DNA of 64,000 bases, taken from NCBI GenBank assembly GCA_016806645.1, contig JACSYO010001694.1:2899501-2963500 (forward strand), in the 5' to 3' direction. Within the stretch, counting starts at the first letter, position 1. Every line of letters begins with the position of its first letter. The position numbers and the translations under genes were made by a program. Shown here in pieces: positions 1 through 63,135 of the stretch. The notes beneath the pieces are model-generated. The model saw nothing but the letters and a program-made list of their open reading frames with translations, did not search any database and was not told the DNA's origin. This DNA comes from Ophiodon elongatus. Its lineage: Eukaryota > Chordata > Actinopteri > Perciformes > Hexagrammidae.

Positions 1-2890
1 TGACATTAACATGAAAACAGTGCAAAAACAGGTTCCACTCTAATCCTGGGAGGGCTAAAAAAAAAAAAAGAAAGAAGGGCATTCCACTGGCGGTGCAGAA
101 AATGTTTGCACCTGTGGCCCCATTGATTGCGTGCTTGAAGCTCCAATGCTCAGAAGTTCATGTCTTTTTAATGTGTGTAATGCTTCGCCTCAGGTCATGC
201 GATTGCCCTGAGGTTAAGAAAGGTTCATGAGGCCGATTCGCTGTCCTTCTTCTTGCCCTCTCTGCCTTCACATGCACCAAACCAAACCTATAGTGCCCCG
301 CTCGTCGGCACACAAGAACCTGACCCCAGAGCCATGCAGTGAAGGGCTGGGATCAATGTGGCTGACCCAGATACACTGTTCCCCTGCCTCTTTGTGATTG
401 GACACAGTTTGCTTGTGGGTCAACCCGAGTTTTGGAAAGGCAGGAGGGGAAGTTACGATTTAGACCTGAATGCTATCCATCATGTAACGAGTGATGTCCA
501 TGGGCCGGCAGGCTCTGTGGCAATCTCGCTTAAAGTGTTCACAGTATTTCTGCTTTTCCCCTCAATTCCACCAGACTTATTTCAGAGAACCTCCAAAAAT
601 CAATCTGATTGCTTTAGTTATTAAGGCTGGTTTTAGAGCTGTGTTACTGGCAAGGAAAGATGGAGATGTTGGTGTAAGGGCCCCCCTGTTCTCTGCCCGT
701 TGTGCCTGTCTCTCCCATCACAGCCCTCTGCACCCTGCCTGCCCAGTAATGAGTTGTATTACATGCTCTGTGGTGAGCATGTCTTGTGTTAGGAGGCTGT
801 ATTCAATCTTTGTACCGTGAATGGAGGGGAAGGCTCTTTGTATGTCTTTGAGAGGCACTGAATTGAAACGGTGTGCACCAAGTGAAGCTGATGAGGAGCG
901 AGCGAGTCCTGAGAGGAACATGCGGACGCCTGGCAGGCAGCAAAACATTGTAGCATGTTTGTGTGCACTTGTGCGTAGACATGTATCTCACATTGTGTCT
1001 GCAAGGGCTCTCCCTGTGTGTTCACTGCAGAACCGGGTGGATTTCAAGGAAGTGTGCTGCCGAGCTGGATGTAAGTTGAATTAGCCGTAGTCCTACGGTT
1101 TACTTATCCCACATTCTCAAGCGGTCTGCCAAGAGGTAGTGCATATTGTGTGAATGAAAATCTACTCCAGTCGACTCATTCATCACTTGAGCCTCTCATT
1201 GTGACCCTTTTATAAGGACTGGCGAGGGGCCTCGCTATGGGCTAAGTGATTTTATGAGGCAACATCACGGGGCTCGGGTCTTATTCCTTTTTGTAGGAAT
1301 GCATTTTCTACTTAGATGGCAACAAACTGCATTTGCACTTAAAACATATTCTGTAATCTTCTGTTATTTTACATACAAATTGCATCCTGGGCGATGCATT
1401 CATCATTGCTCATATCCAGCCCACTCCTAAATGAAAAATGTATCTGAGATGAATAATGGATCCCTCCATAGTATAATTTTGTGTTTCTTGAATATAGTCG
1501 AGAGTTCCTCCTCTGCGTTATCCTCTAAATTTTGCCACCTTGCCTGGATGAAGTTTTCGAAGAGGGAGATATGAAGAAAAATTACTTATTTACCACGGTT
1601 ATTGTTTACCTGAGAATTGTTACAATATGAAGCTTCCTCGACACGCATAATATATGGAAGATGGCGTCAAAAAAAAAAGGAAGAAGCACACGGCCGCTGC
1701 AATTCATGGTGTAGCGACTTCAGGACACATTCTAATGCCAATCAATCACGATCATGCGCCGTGCCTTGTAGTATCCTACATGTTCAGGCTGTGGAACAGT
1801 TGGCTGGGAGATGATAGGGTTTGCAGCTAGCGAGCGTACACAGGTGCCGGTGTAGTGCCAGTGTTGAGGGGCTCCTCTGGGGGCTATGGGTGGGCAGCCT
1901 TGTGTGAAGCCGGGAGAATTGAGGTTGAGTAGCTGAGCCCTCTGTCTTTATCTCTAATTACATGGTGAAGCTTGGGGAGATTGGGCAGAACTGTAAAGCC
2001 CCCACAGATAGCTTGGTACCCCCTCCACCCCCTCCTTCTGCCTGTAACACAGCGGGGTCTGAGGATGTGAAGTAGAACCAGGTCTGTCGGGGCTCTAATC
2101 CCACCACAGACGTTCTCCCCGGGGAGTCCCCGCTGTTCTTTCCTCTCCACAGTCTGCCACATTGCAACCCGCCGCTGGGGGAGAAGCATGCCGAGGCTCC
2201 GGCAGCCCACTCTGTCGTGCTCTACTTGCTCCTGTCGTTTTTTGTCGTCCCCAAAGTTTCCCAGCCCGTCCTGGGAGACATCCTGACACCGAGTTGCAGA
2301 TGGGAAGCATTGGACCGAGGCAGCTGGTGTCACAACGTGGATTGGAATTCACAGTTGGGATAAAATATGAAACAAATATGTCATTGTACATATGTTTTCC
2401 ACAGTTTGTTCATCCAGCTGTTTCCTTGCTCAGTACCCCCTCGCTCCCCTTTGCCTTGCCATATAAACCTGGATAGGGCTGGCTGATACTAATCCATTGC
2501 TTGTCCCCTTGTGTCCAGTTTTATTTCAGAGTGGGTCCAGTCACTTTTAAGCATTATCCTCTGTAGCTGTTCACTCTGCTGGATCACTCATAAGAGCTCT
2601 GTTTTCTGGATTTGAATGTTTGCACTTTGTTGTTTTGATGATATGAAGCAACACTATCAAAGGAGAGCGCAGAACATACTTCACTACAAATGAAAATAAG
2701 CAGAATTATTCTCAGGCAGTTAAGTGTCCTTTGATTCCTTTGCAAGTTTAATCTGCAGAAATCGATAAAAGGATGCATGTTGGGCTTGGGAGTCAACAGC
2801 AGCCGTGTTTGATGGGTAAACGGACACCCAGATGGATGATGTGAGGGAGCATTCATCTTTCTTTAGGCAAATTGGGCCGCTAGGTCCTGA

Positions 2891-2966
2891 CTAATTGATT
2901 GATTGCATGAATTGCTGATACAATCAAAGCCTGGCCTGATTTATGGCGATAAATCGATTGATTAAT
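2891..2966. promoter_or_regulatory. Cluster of Cut/homeodomain-type sites (candidate enhancer)
   Basis: Two overlapping ATTGAT sites lie at 2894-2903. At 2953-2962 an ATCGAT overlaps an ATTGAT, followed by ATTAAT. ATCGAT/ATCAAT (ATTGAT on the other strand) is the known CUX consensus, so autoregulation is possible. This is motif density only; no conservation or function is shown. Confidence 0.3.
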
Positions 2967-4737
2967 ACGGTTTTCTGTGCAGGGGTTGATCCGTGATGGT
3001 GGTGAGAAGTGGGGGGAAGACACCTCCAAGTCACACATCCGTCTTGGAGCCGTCAGCCTTGTTGGTTTAGTGTGGTAATAAGAGAGGCCTGGATCTCCCA
3101 GCTGACATTTACAAAGAGTCGGTCGGCTATGACCTGCTCCCTAGATTAACCTCCACTTGTTCTCATAAGCACCACTGATATTAAAAGATGGGGAGCAGCA
3201 GCAGCAGCCAAAAAAAATGAAATGAAATGTGACTTTTTTCAGTTCACCGTTTGCATACATCATTAGGAGGGTAACAACAAGAAATCAATTGCACATTCCA
3301 GAATAAATAAAAACAAATATCTTGAGCAGCGTAATGCGAAGGTCTCTTGTTGACTCTTTCCAGATTACATTTACCCGAGTGTTTAAACGCTGATTTACAG
3401 CAAGATGGAGTCCATTCCCTGCACTCGGCTGCCTGTCTGCCTGCCTGTTCAGAATATGAAATGGAAGTTAAACACTGTGAATCTCCAGTGTGGGGAGGAG
3501 GGCTCTGGACGTGTGGGCAGTGTAGCATCAAATAGATTGTGTTTCCTCCCGTGTAAACGCCTAATGTGTGCCGAGTGCTCTGACACAGATGAATGTAAGG
3601 AATTTGCTGTAAAGACTTTACGGCCCTTTTGAGAGACATGGCTGGGAACTGGTAGTGTGGAACCTGCTCCACGCCCCCCTGAACACACGTCCACATGCAC
3701 GTACACACTCACACGCTTGCACAAGTGCTTACACATGCACACATGTCAAGGCACACAGCCCTCCAAGGAGAGCAGCTACATCAAACTGTTAAGGCTGGCG
3801 CGGACATCGGGGATGCTTTTTATTTGCTTTGGGTCAGAAATGGCGGCCCTGATGATGTGATGCGAATCCTCACACAGGCCGGCTCCACGCTTTGTGCTAT
3901 GTTGTGGCAGGAAATAATCCCGGTGATTCTCCTGACCAGGCTCATCATTTAATATACGAGAGCTACCTTCTGCAGCAGAACAGGGCGAATTATAAAGTGA
4001 TTCATGTATAAACTGCCCTTTCAAGTGGCTGCTCCCATTCTGCGGCAACGAAACTCGTCTGCCAGATCTTCGAAGCCTTTGTGACGGCGCTCAAAGCTCT
4101 CGGCTGCTTGTTGTCAGCGCTGGTTTTATTCCCACTCTCACCGCTCTATTTAGATCCATTTATTTTTGGTTCAAATGCTGAAAAATGAAAGTGCGACGGA
4201 GAGAAGGAGGGTAAAGGAGTGTTCCCTCTCTCAGACAGGTGGCCCCGGTTTATGTCGCCAGGCCCCAGGGGCCCCGCTAACTGAGTCTGAGCGAGAGGAG
4301 GGACCCATCTCTCAGCGCTACACAGGTGGTGTGAAACGCAGCCCTCTCTCCACACCTGAAATATTCAGATTCTTCCAGCGGCGTCGCTTTGATCTCGCTG
4401 CAATCGACAGGGGAAAACGGAGAGAGTAGGGGGGAGAAAACAACAAAAACAAGAGGAAGAGCAGCACACCTGAGAGCGAACAGATTGACATTTCTTAAGA
4501 GAGAATAAACAATCGCAGGTTAGCAGCGTTGCATCGCTCCAGCTCGTCGTTTCAGGTGAAAGTGGGCCATCGCGGTGATGGCTGCATCTTTGGAGCCTTC
4601 CTCCTCTCCCACTAGCTGACCTCAATGGTGAAGCTTCACAGAGACGAATCCCCCGCAGTGCACGCCCTCTTTCCCACTTTGAAAGAAACAGGAAAGCAAA
4701 CCGTGTCCCCAGTTTTATTGTTTTAAGTTGGTGCCAT

Positions 4738-4770
4738 CTCTGCTCTGCTCTGCTCTGCTCTGCTCTGCTC
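4738..4770. repeat. (TGCTC)n pentanucleotide microsatellite
   Basis: About six perfect tandem TGCTC units are visible. A poly-A tract on the plus strand follows at about 4793-4807. Confidence 0.9.
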
Positions 4771-5341
4771 ATTTTTAAATGCGTCCCCCTTCAAAAAAAA
4801 AAAAAAAGAAAGAAAAGAAAATCCAGTTTTTGAGCACTGGCTGTTTTTCTTGTTCTTGGCTATTGTGAAACCTCCCTGGCGCCCCTCCACATTCACGTCT
4901 CCATCTGAGCCGATCATTTGGCCGACTGAGGTTATCATGTCTTCGCTCAAGTTTCAACCCACTAGTCTGCTAATGAATCATAGGACTGTGTAATTAGTCA
5001 CCCTGCATGTACCACACAATGACAATAGACACCCTGATTGTAACCACAGAGTTTGAAAGGAGCAGAACAATGGTCGTCCTTAATGATGATAAATAAGGTG
5101 TTGTAATTGGCCTTCGTTTGGATCAGTCAGTCATGGATTGTAATTTGAAGTTTCTAATTGGAGGACATTTAAAGTTATTCATTGGATTCAGAGTATATGC
5201 GAGGTCATTTTGAAAGGGCTGTATTAAGATGTTTGCATGATACCTCTTGATACTATTTTGAGTAAGACTTGACAATAAATGGAATTAGAGCCTCCCTGAT
5301 CGTACTAAGATGTGTTACCAGTATATCAGTGAAAAATAAGA

Positions 5342-5344
<3 letters not shown>

Positions 5345-5393
<49 letters not shown>
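5345..5393. repeat. (GT)n microsatellite
   Basis: About 24 uninterrupted GT units, followed by GCGCGC. Transcribed as UG repeats in the cux2 pre-mRNA. Confidence 0.95.
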
Positions 5394-5401
<8 letters not shown>

Positions 5402-5809
5402 TGTATTTAAGTGTGCATATTGGAATTAAAGAGAGAGAAGTGTTGACAAGTAGGCTGTGCTCTGGTGCATCAGGCGCCAAAAACTCTCAAAATGAAGCAG
5501 GGTATGACGAATAATGGCTGACAACACCAGTCACACCTTTTGCTGATGGTTGTAACGCTCACAGGCTTCTCCTTCCTTTTGTAAGATTTAGCATGCTGTT
5601 TGAAGACAGCCTGACTGACTGGGGATTAATTATTTTGGATGATTTATCAGACTTACCAGTCCAGAGTTTAGAGAGGTGTCAAAATTAAATGTGATTTTCC
5701 TCTTTGGAAAGTCCTCACAATCTATACGCTACCTACATATTTCTGCACTGTGCCGTCAGTGTCGCCGCTGCAGAGTGGACAGTTGCAGAATGTGCAAGCA
5801 ATTCGTTGG

Positions 5810-5930
5810 GCAGGGATTCCCAAACTAGGGTCTGGGACCCCACAAGGGGTCGCTCGATCAGTCTGAAGGGTCGTGAGACGATCATCAGGATAGGAAACCA
5901 GAAGAAAAACATTTGCTATTAAATAATATA
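5810..5930. repeat. Probable teleost interspersed repeat fragment
   Basis: The stretch with 'gggattcccaaactagggt' and 'gaccccacaaggggtcgc' resembles a repeat class common in teleost genomes as I remember it. The family name is not certain and the edges are approximate. Confidence 0.45.
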
Positions 5931-5994
5931 TGTTTTCACATATTATTTATTTAACGATTGACAATGTTGATATTGGCTTTGCTTAATGTCAAAG

Positions 5995-6295
5995 GAAATG
6001 TTTGACATTTTGGGAAATACACTTATTTGCTGTGTGGCCGAAAGTTACATGAGAAAATTGATAAAAACTCATATCTGTTAAATATGAATAAATTGGCTAG
6101 TACTTGTTGCCTTTGTTTGTTGGATTGGTTAGGTTTAGGTGTAAGGAGTGAGCTTGTTCAGGGTCAATCAGAAGCAGAGTAGGGCGGGTCATGGCCATAG
6201 CTTTATATTTAGCAGACAGACATGAGAGTGGTATCAATTTAACTTGTGGTGGAGAAGCGAAATATGCATATTTTCCCAAAATGTTGAAGTGTACC
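5995..6295. repeat. Fold-back interspersed repeat (MITE-like)
   Basis: The left arm (about 5999-6090) begins tttgacattttgggaaatac. The right arm (about 6190-6292) contains the reverse complement, ending ttttcccaaaatgttga, and the inner parts (gttaaatatgaa against tatatttagcagacag) also pair. A single-orientation relative occurs at 10780-10990 on the minus strand. The arms are diverged, so this is an old copy. Confidence 0.65.
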
Positions 6296-6779
6296 TTTTG
6301 GGGTCAAGAGTCAAAGAGGTTGGCAACCAGTGCCTTGGGGTCCTTTTTACCCCCAGTGGAGTACCAGGTAAATGTGTGGTACAATTACCATGTTTGGGTG
6401 TCATTTTTGTAGTTTCCTTGCAATCGATAACAGACCTTTTCTGAATCATAACAGGGTCAACTCCACCCATTTGTCACTCGCAGCAGGTTAAAACTAACGC
6501 TCAGGATTAAATGCAAATAGTATTTGACCCAGGTGCGATGCGGTGATGGCGGTGTGGATCGGTGCAGCTCTAGCCAAGCTGACGAGAGTAAAAGTGAAGG
6601 AGCAGCAGTCGGTTGTAAACAGATGGAGGGAGATGCCAGGTGATAGCCCCCCCCCCCCCCCATCCTCCCCCCCAGTGCCTCCCTGTCAGAGGCCGCGTGC
6701 TCAGCTCACGTTTCTGGCACCGGGTCACGAAGGTTAGAAGCTCCTCCCGCACAGCTCCTTCTGTCTGGACGGTCCAACA

Positions 6780-6782
<3 letters not shown>

Positions 6783-6863
<81 letters not shown>
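6783..6863. repeat. (CA)n microsatellite
   Basis: About 40 CA units. It creates long His/Thr and Cys/Val open frames that are not genes. A poly-C tract lies just upstream at about 6648-6661. Confidence 0.95.
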
Positions 6864-6865
<2 letters not shown>

Positions 6866-7371
6866 ACACTAATGTTCTGCCCTTAACTGATATTTGGCCC
6901 AAGGAGGCCAGATAAGAGTTCATTTTGGATCTTTCAAATGGACAGGCGCCAATGTGCGCTCCTCCATCCCCCCCCCCACCAAACAGCTCCCTCCTCCCTC
7001 AGTGGCTGGGGGTTGGGGGGTAAGGGGGATGGGGGATGGAGGGTGGGGGGTTGCCAGTAATAATGTTGAGGCCAGACTAGACTGCAGTGATTGGGGCCAT
7101 TGATTGTGGTGATTTGATTTATTGATCAGTCCCCCCTCTCAAATGTGGCGTCTGAGATGCGGGGCTAATCTGAGGCAGCTATGGACAATCTTGTGCCTCG
7201 CAGAGAATGGGAGGCGAAAAGGAATGTATGAAAGGAAACTACACTTATCTTAATCACACACTGGTCCCTGCTCTGCCTTACTGCAGCCTCTTGTGTGCGG
7301 ATGTCAGCGCACATGTGTCTCTGTGCACGCATGTGCGCCCACCCGCTCTTTTGTGCGAGACCTTGCGTGCG

Positions 7372-7374
<3 letters not shown>

Positions 7375-7406
<32 letters not shown>
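7375..7406. repeat. (GT)n microsatellite
   Basis: About 16 GT units in a GT-rich context. Confidence 0.9.
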
Positions 7407-7409
<3 letters not shown>

Positions 7410-10400
7410 TGCGTCGGTGTGCGTATGCGGTGGGGGGTTGTGAGGCAGTACAGTCACCAGGCAGAACAGAGTGGATCTATAAATTGATGGAATTCAAAGC
7501 CTCCAGCATCGATTACCATTATAACAAACAGCAGCACACAGAATGTCTGATTATTTTTAGACAAAGATTCTGTGCTCTCAGCAGCTATTCTGCTGATGCT
7601 GTCACACTTTCAGACATCTGCCTATGATTGCAATTAGATGGGATACAAAAAGAAAAATAATACCCCATCTGCATTTCCCCCTCTCTCCTCCTCCTCCCTA
7701 TTTTTTCCTCTTTAATTTGTGCTGCCCAAGCCCAGTGCACACAATAGTGATTTTGACTCCGTCTACCTCATTGCGGCACCTTGGTAGTTTTTTTCCCAGT
7801 TGTCAACATTTTCCACCCATGGGCTGTCTTTGTGAACGGCAAGAAAATAGCTTACCACTACAGATGTAATCAAGACGAGCTAGGTTTAATGAATCAATGT
7901 CAAATCTACTCCAACATAATACATTAGTGAGTCTCGCATTTTACCTCGAACATTCGCACTTGGACAGATTGTTACCGTACATCTTTCTCTGCTCCCATTT
8001 TTGTCAAGAGCTATTGTCTTTGCTGGATTTGGTTATTAGACTTTTTACTCTCTGTTTGCTGCCGTTGCCTACAATAGTCGAAACTTCATTCCCATCTTTT
8101 AAATGAAGCATAACACACCTGACAACCAGCTTATGTTATGATCCTCAGCGCTTTGTCTTTGCACAGATTTGTTGCCACCGCTGGCCTCCATTTTTCTTGC
8201 TTGGTTTATCTCTCACCCAATGGAGTCTGAAGGGACCACTCCCTGCAGTCTTTGCTGCAACACACTTGCATAAACCTGAGACCGCTTAACGCAGTATGAA
8301 CGGTTGCCTGTCAGTTCATGTGAGGGCTCCGCTACAGATGCCGATAGCATCCATCTTTGGTCAGTGTCAGAGGGGCAGAGCCCACATTTGTAAGCTAAAG
8401 GACATGTGAGACATGGCTTCGCTGCTTTTTTTTTCTGTTGTTCAGCAGTTCATTGAGCTTCAAGTCCATTTACCGACTGCCAACACACTGCAGGTCTATC
8501 CCGTTAAAGCCAATAAGCTTCTTGTTTCTTGGTCTTTGCTTTTAAGTCAGAAGTCACCAATTGCTTTCCCCTCGCAGATTGACTTGAACACGCCAGGACC
8601 GGGTCCAGGCTCAAAATCCCTCCTTCTTGTCCCTCCAGCCCCAATGACAGCTCCGCCCTCCCTCGGGGAAACTCATCAATTATAGCTGGATGTGTGACTG
8701 GCAGAAGCTTAATGACAGGAGCTCTGTATTGACCAGACTGCCATACACTGAAAATTTGGTCCCAATCGTCCTTTTTAAAACCTGTCAAATGATTACAGAG
8801 CAACTCCTTCAGTTGAACTCGCCTTTTCCCCTTTTTAAGTGTTCAAGACATCAGAGGCATCTCCATGTTCATGCAAATGATTCCACGAAGGATGAAGCTC
8901 AGCATAATGGCGGGAGATAAGTGAATTTTATCGGGGATCTCAAAGGTGCCCTGGTTGTAGGTTGAAATGGATCACATCTGATTAGGAAGCAGAGGGAAAA
9001 TCTTCTTTAGTATCTTTTGTCTCCCGAGATAGCATTGCAAAACACTACATTGTAGAGTTCCTCCCATCATCAATCTGAGCAAGACAACCAAAGTAGCAAA
9101 CAGTCTGTTCTGCTTCACTTCTTTCCAGTAGGTTTCATTTGATGGGCTGTTGCCCAGGCTCCCCGCCCTCGTAATGGTCTAGAAACTGTGGGGGTGCTTT
9201 CAAAATAACCATGCCATTATGGTACCACTGTTTGACTTGCATACAGGATGAGTATTCGCCATTCTCATCAGCTGAGCGGCAATAAAAAGTGAACCCAGCT
9301 CTACAGCGACGAAGAATCACCACACTGTTATATCTTAAGTACTTATAAAATCCACTCAAAGTCACTTCTAGAGGAATTTTCTCTTGGCAAGATTAGCCGG
9401 TCTGGGGCCATTTGAATCTAGTGAAGGTTGGCCGGCTTCTGAAAGCTCTCTAATCTCCAGGAAGACTCATCCCAGATGGACTGCAAGGACTAACAGGAAT
9501 TTAGAAAGTCCTGTCGCCTTGTGCTTTACGGCCACGGCCTTATTTCAGTGACAGTATGTTTTACCAGGAATGACACATTTCCCACTAACCAAGTGTATCC
9601 TAAACATTTGGATACTTTTTAAGTGTAGAACATTTCATTTGTATTCGTTCTGCACATAGTAGTGCACAGTAAAAAAAACTATATTTACACAATCCATGAC
9701 CTAAAGGAGCAGAGAAGAAAATATAATTTTGCCTACCTCCAACTCAAAACTAAAATGAACAATAAAACTAGATGGTTTGTCAGTTTTGTTACTTGACAAC
9801 AAATACTTACAGAACATGAGAAAAAGAAGAATCCAGCCATACATATTAATTAAAACAACTAAGGACACAAGTTACCTGCCGCGTCATATAGTCTAATTAT
9901 TCTTTCTCTAAAACATTTTCTTGAACTGAAAATATATATTATTTATACATCCTTGTCACACTCACTAGAATCCGCCTTGGCTTACTGTCCACATCAAGCT
10001 CTTCAATTCTTGTTGATGCTAATTATGTAGCGATTCTCATTTCCTCTGTAGCAGCAAGGCAACCGAGACGGCGCACAAAATAAACCCCTCCATGATTTTG
10101 TACTAGTCCACTCATTGTTTGGTCGTTTCTGCAAAATATCACCTCAGTGAGTGACTTGACGCAAGTCGGTTTAGGCGGAAGTTACGCTACAACGATCACT
10201 TTGCCTTTGCAATGGCGGTAGTGGTACTCGTGACCATGACCATCTGGCTTTGTTGATTTGAATGTGAATGTCCGTTCTGCTGCCATTTTATTTCTATGGT
10301 GTAGAACTTTAGATTTTTAAATGACAGGAGCAGTGGTGGCAACCAGATGATAAAACATGTCAAGTCTGTCTTTGTTACAAATTGGAAATATGACAAGAGA

Positions 10401-10459
10401 CATGCAGTCTCTTATGCTTGGGGAGACTATCCACACCAGAGAAACACTAGCATTGGTAC

Positions 10460-10560
10460 ATTTAGGGTTCCCACTGTAACAAGGTCACTTTGACTGTTGA
10501 CAGTGGGAGCTGGGAATCGAACATCTGACCCTGTGATTACTGGACAAATCCCATTAGAAG
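10460..10560 (-). repeat. tRNA-derived SINE fragment (probable)
   Basis: On the minus strand the sequence gttcgattccc matches a pol III B box, preceded by a cagggtcag stretch. No good A box is seen, so the copy is truncated or diverged. Edges are approximate. Confidence 0.45.
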
Positions 10561-11160
10561 ACCAAAACCAACAATAGATTGATCCTAATAAAAAGTATTA
10601 CCTGTGTGGCCAAAGCCTCATACGGCTTATTTCTCACTTCAGGAGACTTGTTGTTGTCACAGTGAGTTTGCGAGGCAATCAGTGGAGATTACAGGAAGTC
10701 ACTGCACTCGGCTGAGAAATAGTTCAAGCATGTTACACTGTAAAACAACAACTTGTTGTTTTTAGTCTTTTAATTTTTGTTCGAAATTAAAAGCTTAAAA
10801 TTAGCTTTCAAGGTGTTTGGCAGATAGGTTTTTTAACTGGCTGGAAGTTTCCCACTGCCTCCATTCTTTATGCTAAGCTAAGCTAATTGCCTGTTGGCGG
10901 TAGATTTATATTTAGTGCACAAAAGCGGTCAATCTTCTCATCAAACTGTCGGTAAGAAAGTAAATAAGAGTATTTCCCAAAATGTCAAACTATCCCAGGT
11001 GGCATTATCCATCATTAAGATGAACACAGACACAACCGTTTATTTTGAATCAATTGCATGTACACCGTCCTTGTGCCGTAAATACTCCTCACTATTTCCT
11101 CCTTACTATATACTGTGTATCGATCAGTGGTTGAAAATAGTCCCCATAAAATGCACTATT
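10561..11160. repeat. Interspersed repeat shared with 56255-56560, with a nested insertion
   Basis: The opening 'accaaaaccaacaat' block followed by 'aagtatt...gtgtggccaaa' recurs at about 56262-56325. The block 'tttattttgaatcaa' with the following 60 bases recurs at about 56429-56500. In between, this copy carries about 200 bases of a different repeat (10780-10990), so one repeat has landed in another. Confidence 0.5.
10780..10990 (-). repeat. Teleost repeat of the 'ttagcttagcttagcata' type
   Basis: On the minus strand it begins gtttgacattttgggaaatac and contains ttagcttagcttagcata, a repeat I recognise as common in percomorph genomes. It is related to the arms of the fold-back element at 5995-6295. 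Confidence 0.65.
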
Positions 11161-11369
11161 TATTGATGTTAAGTAATGTTTCTTTTTTAAAATACAGTGT
11201 TAATCCATTGTTGTCAGTAGAATTATATTACATGGCCAATCCATTGTCCACAGCAGCACAGTGTCACAGGGAACTGTTACTAAGCCTTGCTCTCAGACAC
11301 ACGTTGTAGTGTTATCGTGTAGCATCTCCGTTTATTGCATTTCATCTAAACTCCGTCCAACTTTAACCA

Positions 11370-11460
11370 CTTTCTGACTCGTCAATCCAGGGACTTGAAC
11401 CAGCAGCCCTTCAATTAACGACCTACTTCTCTGACCGACAGGCCGCCACCGTCCCACGTG
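11370..11460 (-). repeat. tRNA-derived SINE head (probable)
   Basis: On the minus strand a tRNA-like block shows an A-box-like stretch (ggcctgtcggtcagagaa) and a B-box match (ggttcaagtccc) about 40 bases downstream. The spacing fits a tRNA-derived SINE promoter. There is no convincing cloverleaf, so a functional tRNA is unlikely. Confidence 0.5.
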
Positions 11461-12645
11461 GCCGCCGCACCCTTCCATTTCCCCTCTTTTTTTCCTTGTG
11501 TGATGATTTATTAAATTGCCTTTAAGTAAGACTGCAGATTAATTAAAACACAGTCAATTTAATTTCCCGGCGTCATATATAAATTCGCAGTGGTAATTGA
11601 ATCCCCCACTCCACTTTTTACACTGTAACCCGGCAGTTACAAGAGAAGATCCTCATCAATTACCGAAAATCACAGTCAAAATGAAGAGGAGGTGAATGTA
11701 CAGTTGTCCGCTGCTCAGTTCAGGAGAGTAGAGTTAGAATCTGTTTTATTTTTTTCCCCCCTGTTTGCTGAAAGAGCCGGGAATTGGATGACTGATCGAT
11801 AATATCGGATTTGTGGATGGCATGTGGTGCAGCTGAGTCCAGCATGAATGCAAGTTCTGATGAAATGCTTGCTACAGAGACGGCTTTGAATAGTGGATCA
11901 GACATGTTGCCGGGGTGGAGCTCTCATTTCGTCCAACAGAGACATGCAAAGAAGAAGATGTGCATGGACATTAATGGAATAGCCATCAGGGCTGTTGTTG
12001 CAGCAGAAGGGTAATTTGGTTAAAGCTATGGAGGCTGCTGTCATGTATTGAAAATCTGTGCTGGATCAATATAAAGATTGGTGCAGGTGATGGGAGACGG
12101 ATTGAAAAGAGGGTGAAAATAGATCTGACCTGTGGTAATTACGACAGCAAGCGAAGCGTTTGAATGTTTGAAACAGGTCTTGGCCGGGCTTAAAAAACAG
12201 CCCTTCATTTCAGGAGGAAGCTCTATTTGTTTGCAAGAGTGTATGTCAGGTTATTGGGTCTCTACACGTGACTCCCCCCCCGACAACCCCCACCCCTGCG
12301 CTGTCTCTCTCACTCTCCCTCTTTCCCCTCCCTCTCGCCCTGCTCCCTCACTGGCGCTCTATAGCTGTTGCAAGCGTATTGATTATTTCAAATACTGATT
12401 ATCTAAAAGGCCTTCTGCTACTGTAGGCATTGGATTTATTTTGGCTTAATTATTTATGGGCCAGGGCTAGCTGTAAGTATTACTGCTGTGAGATCATGAA
12501 GGATTACATTGTTAATATTCAGCAGTGTATTTTTATTTATGTACACTCTAAGCTTTACTGGATGAGCGTTGGCAGGCTCCCTAAAGTGCCGTCTCTCTCC
12601 ACTCTCCTCCTCTCACCGTTCCTCTCTCTTTTGTGTGTTTTGTAG

Positions 12646-63135
<50,490 letters not shown>

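Larger units (their letters stand above)
1..12645 (+). other. Intron upstream of exon w1 (5' end not in window)
   Basis: No coding exon is supported here. Open frames in this stretch are short, lack splice context with the gene and show no recognisable domains. The stretch holds microsatellites (4738-4770, 5345-5393, 6783-6863, 7375-7406), several teleost-type interspersed repeats (5810-6295, 10460-11160, 11370-11460) and unique AT-rich DNA. The unique DNA includes a cluster of Cut-type sites at 2891-2966. The first coding exon and the promoter must lie upstream, because w1 opens in the middle of the conserved N-terminus. Confidence 0.8.

Noticed and set aside
1884..2476. Overlapping open frames of 100-150 codons on both strands
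   Set aside because: There is no domain, no codon pattern and no splice context; the frames are open on both strands because of local composition.
6570..6923. Long open frames over the (CA)n/(GT)n arrays (also at 5253-5514, 41893-42168, 42676-43146, 50743-51261)
   Set aside because: They are His/Thr or Cys/Val runs made by microsatellites, open on several frames at once, with no protein character.
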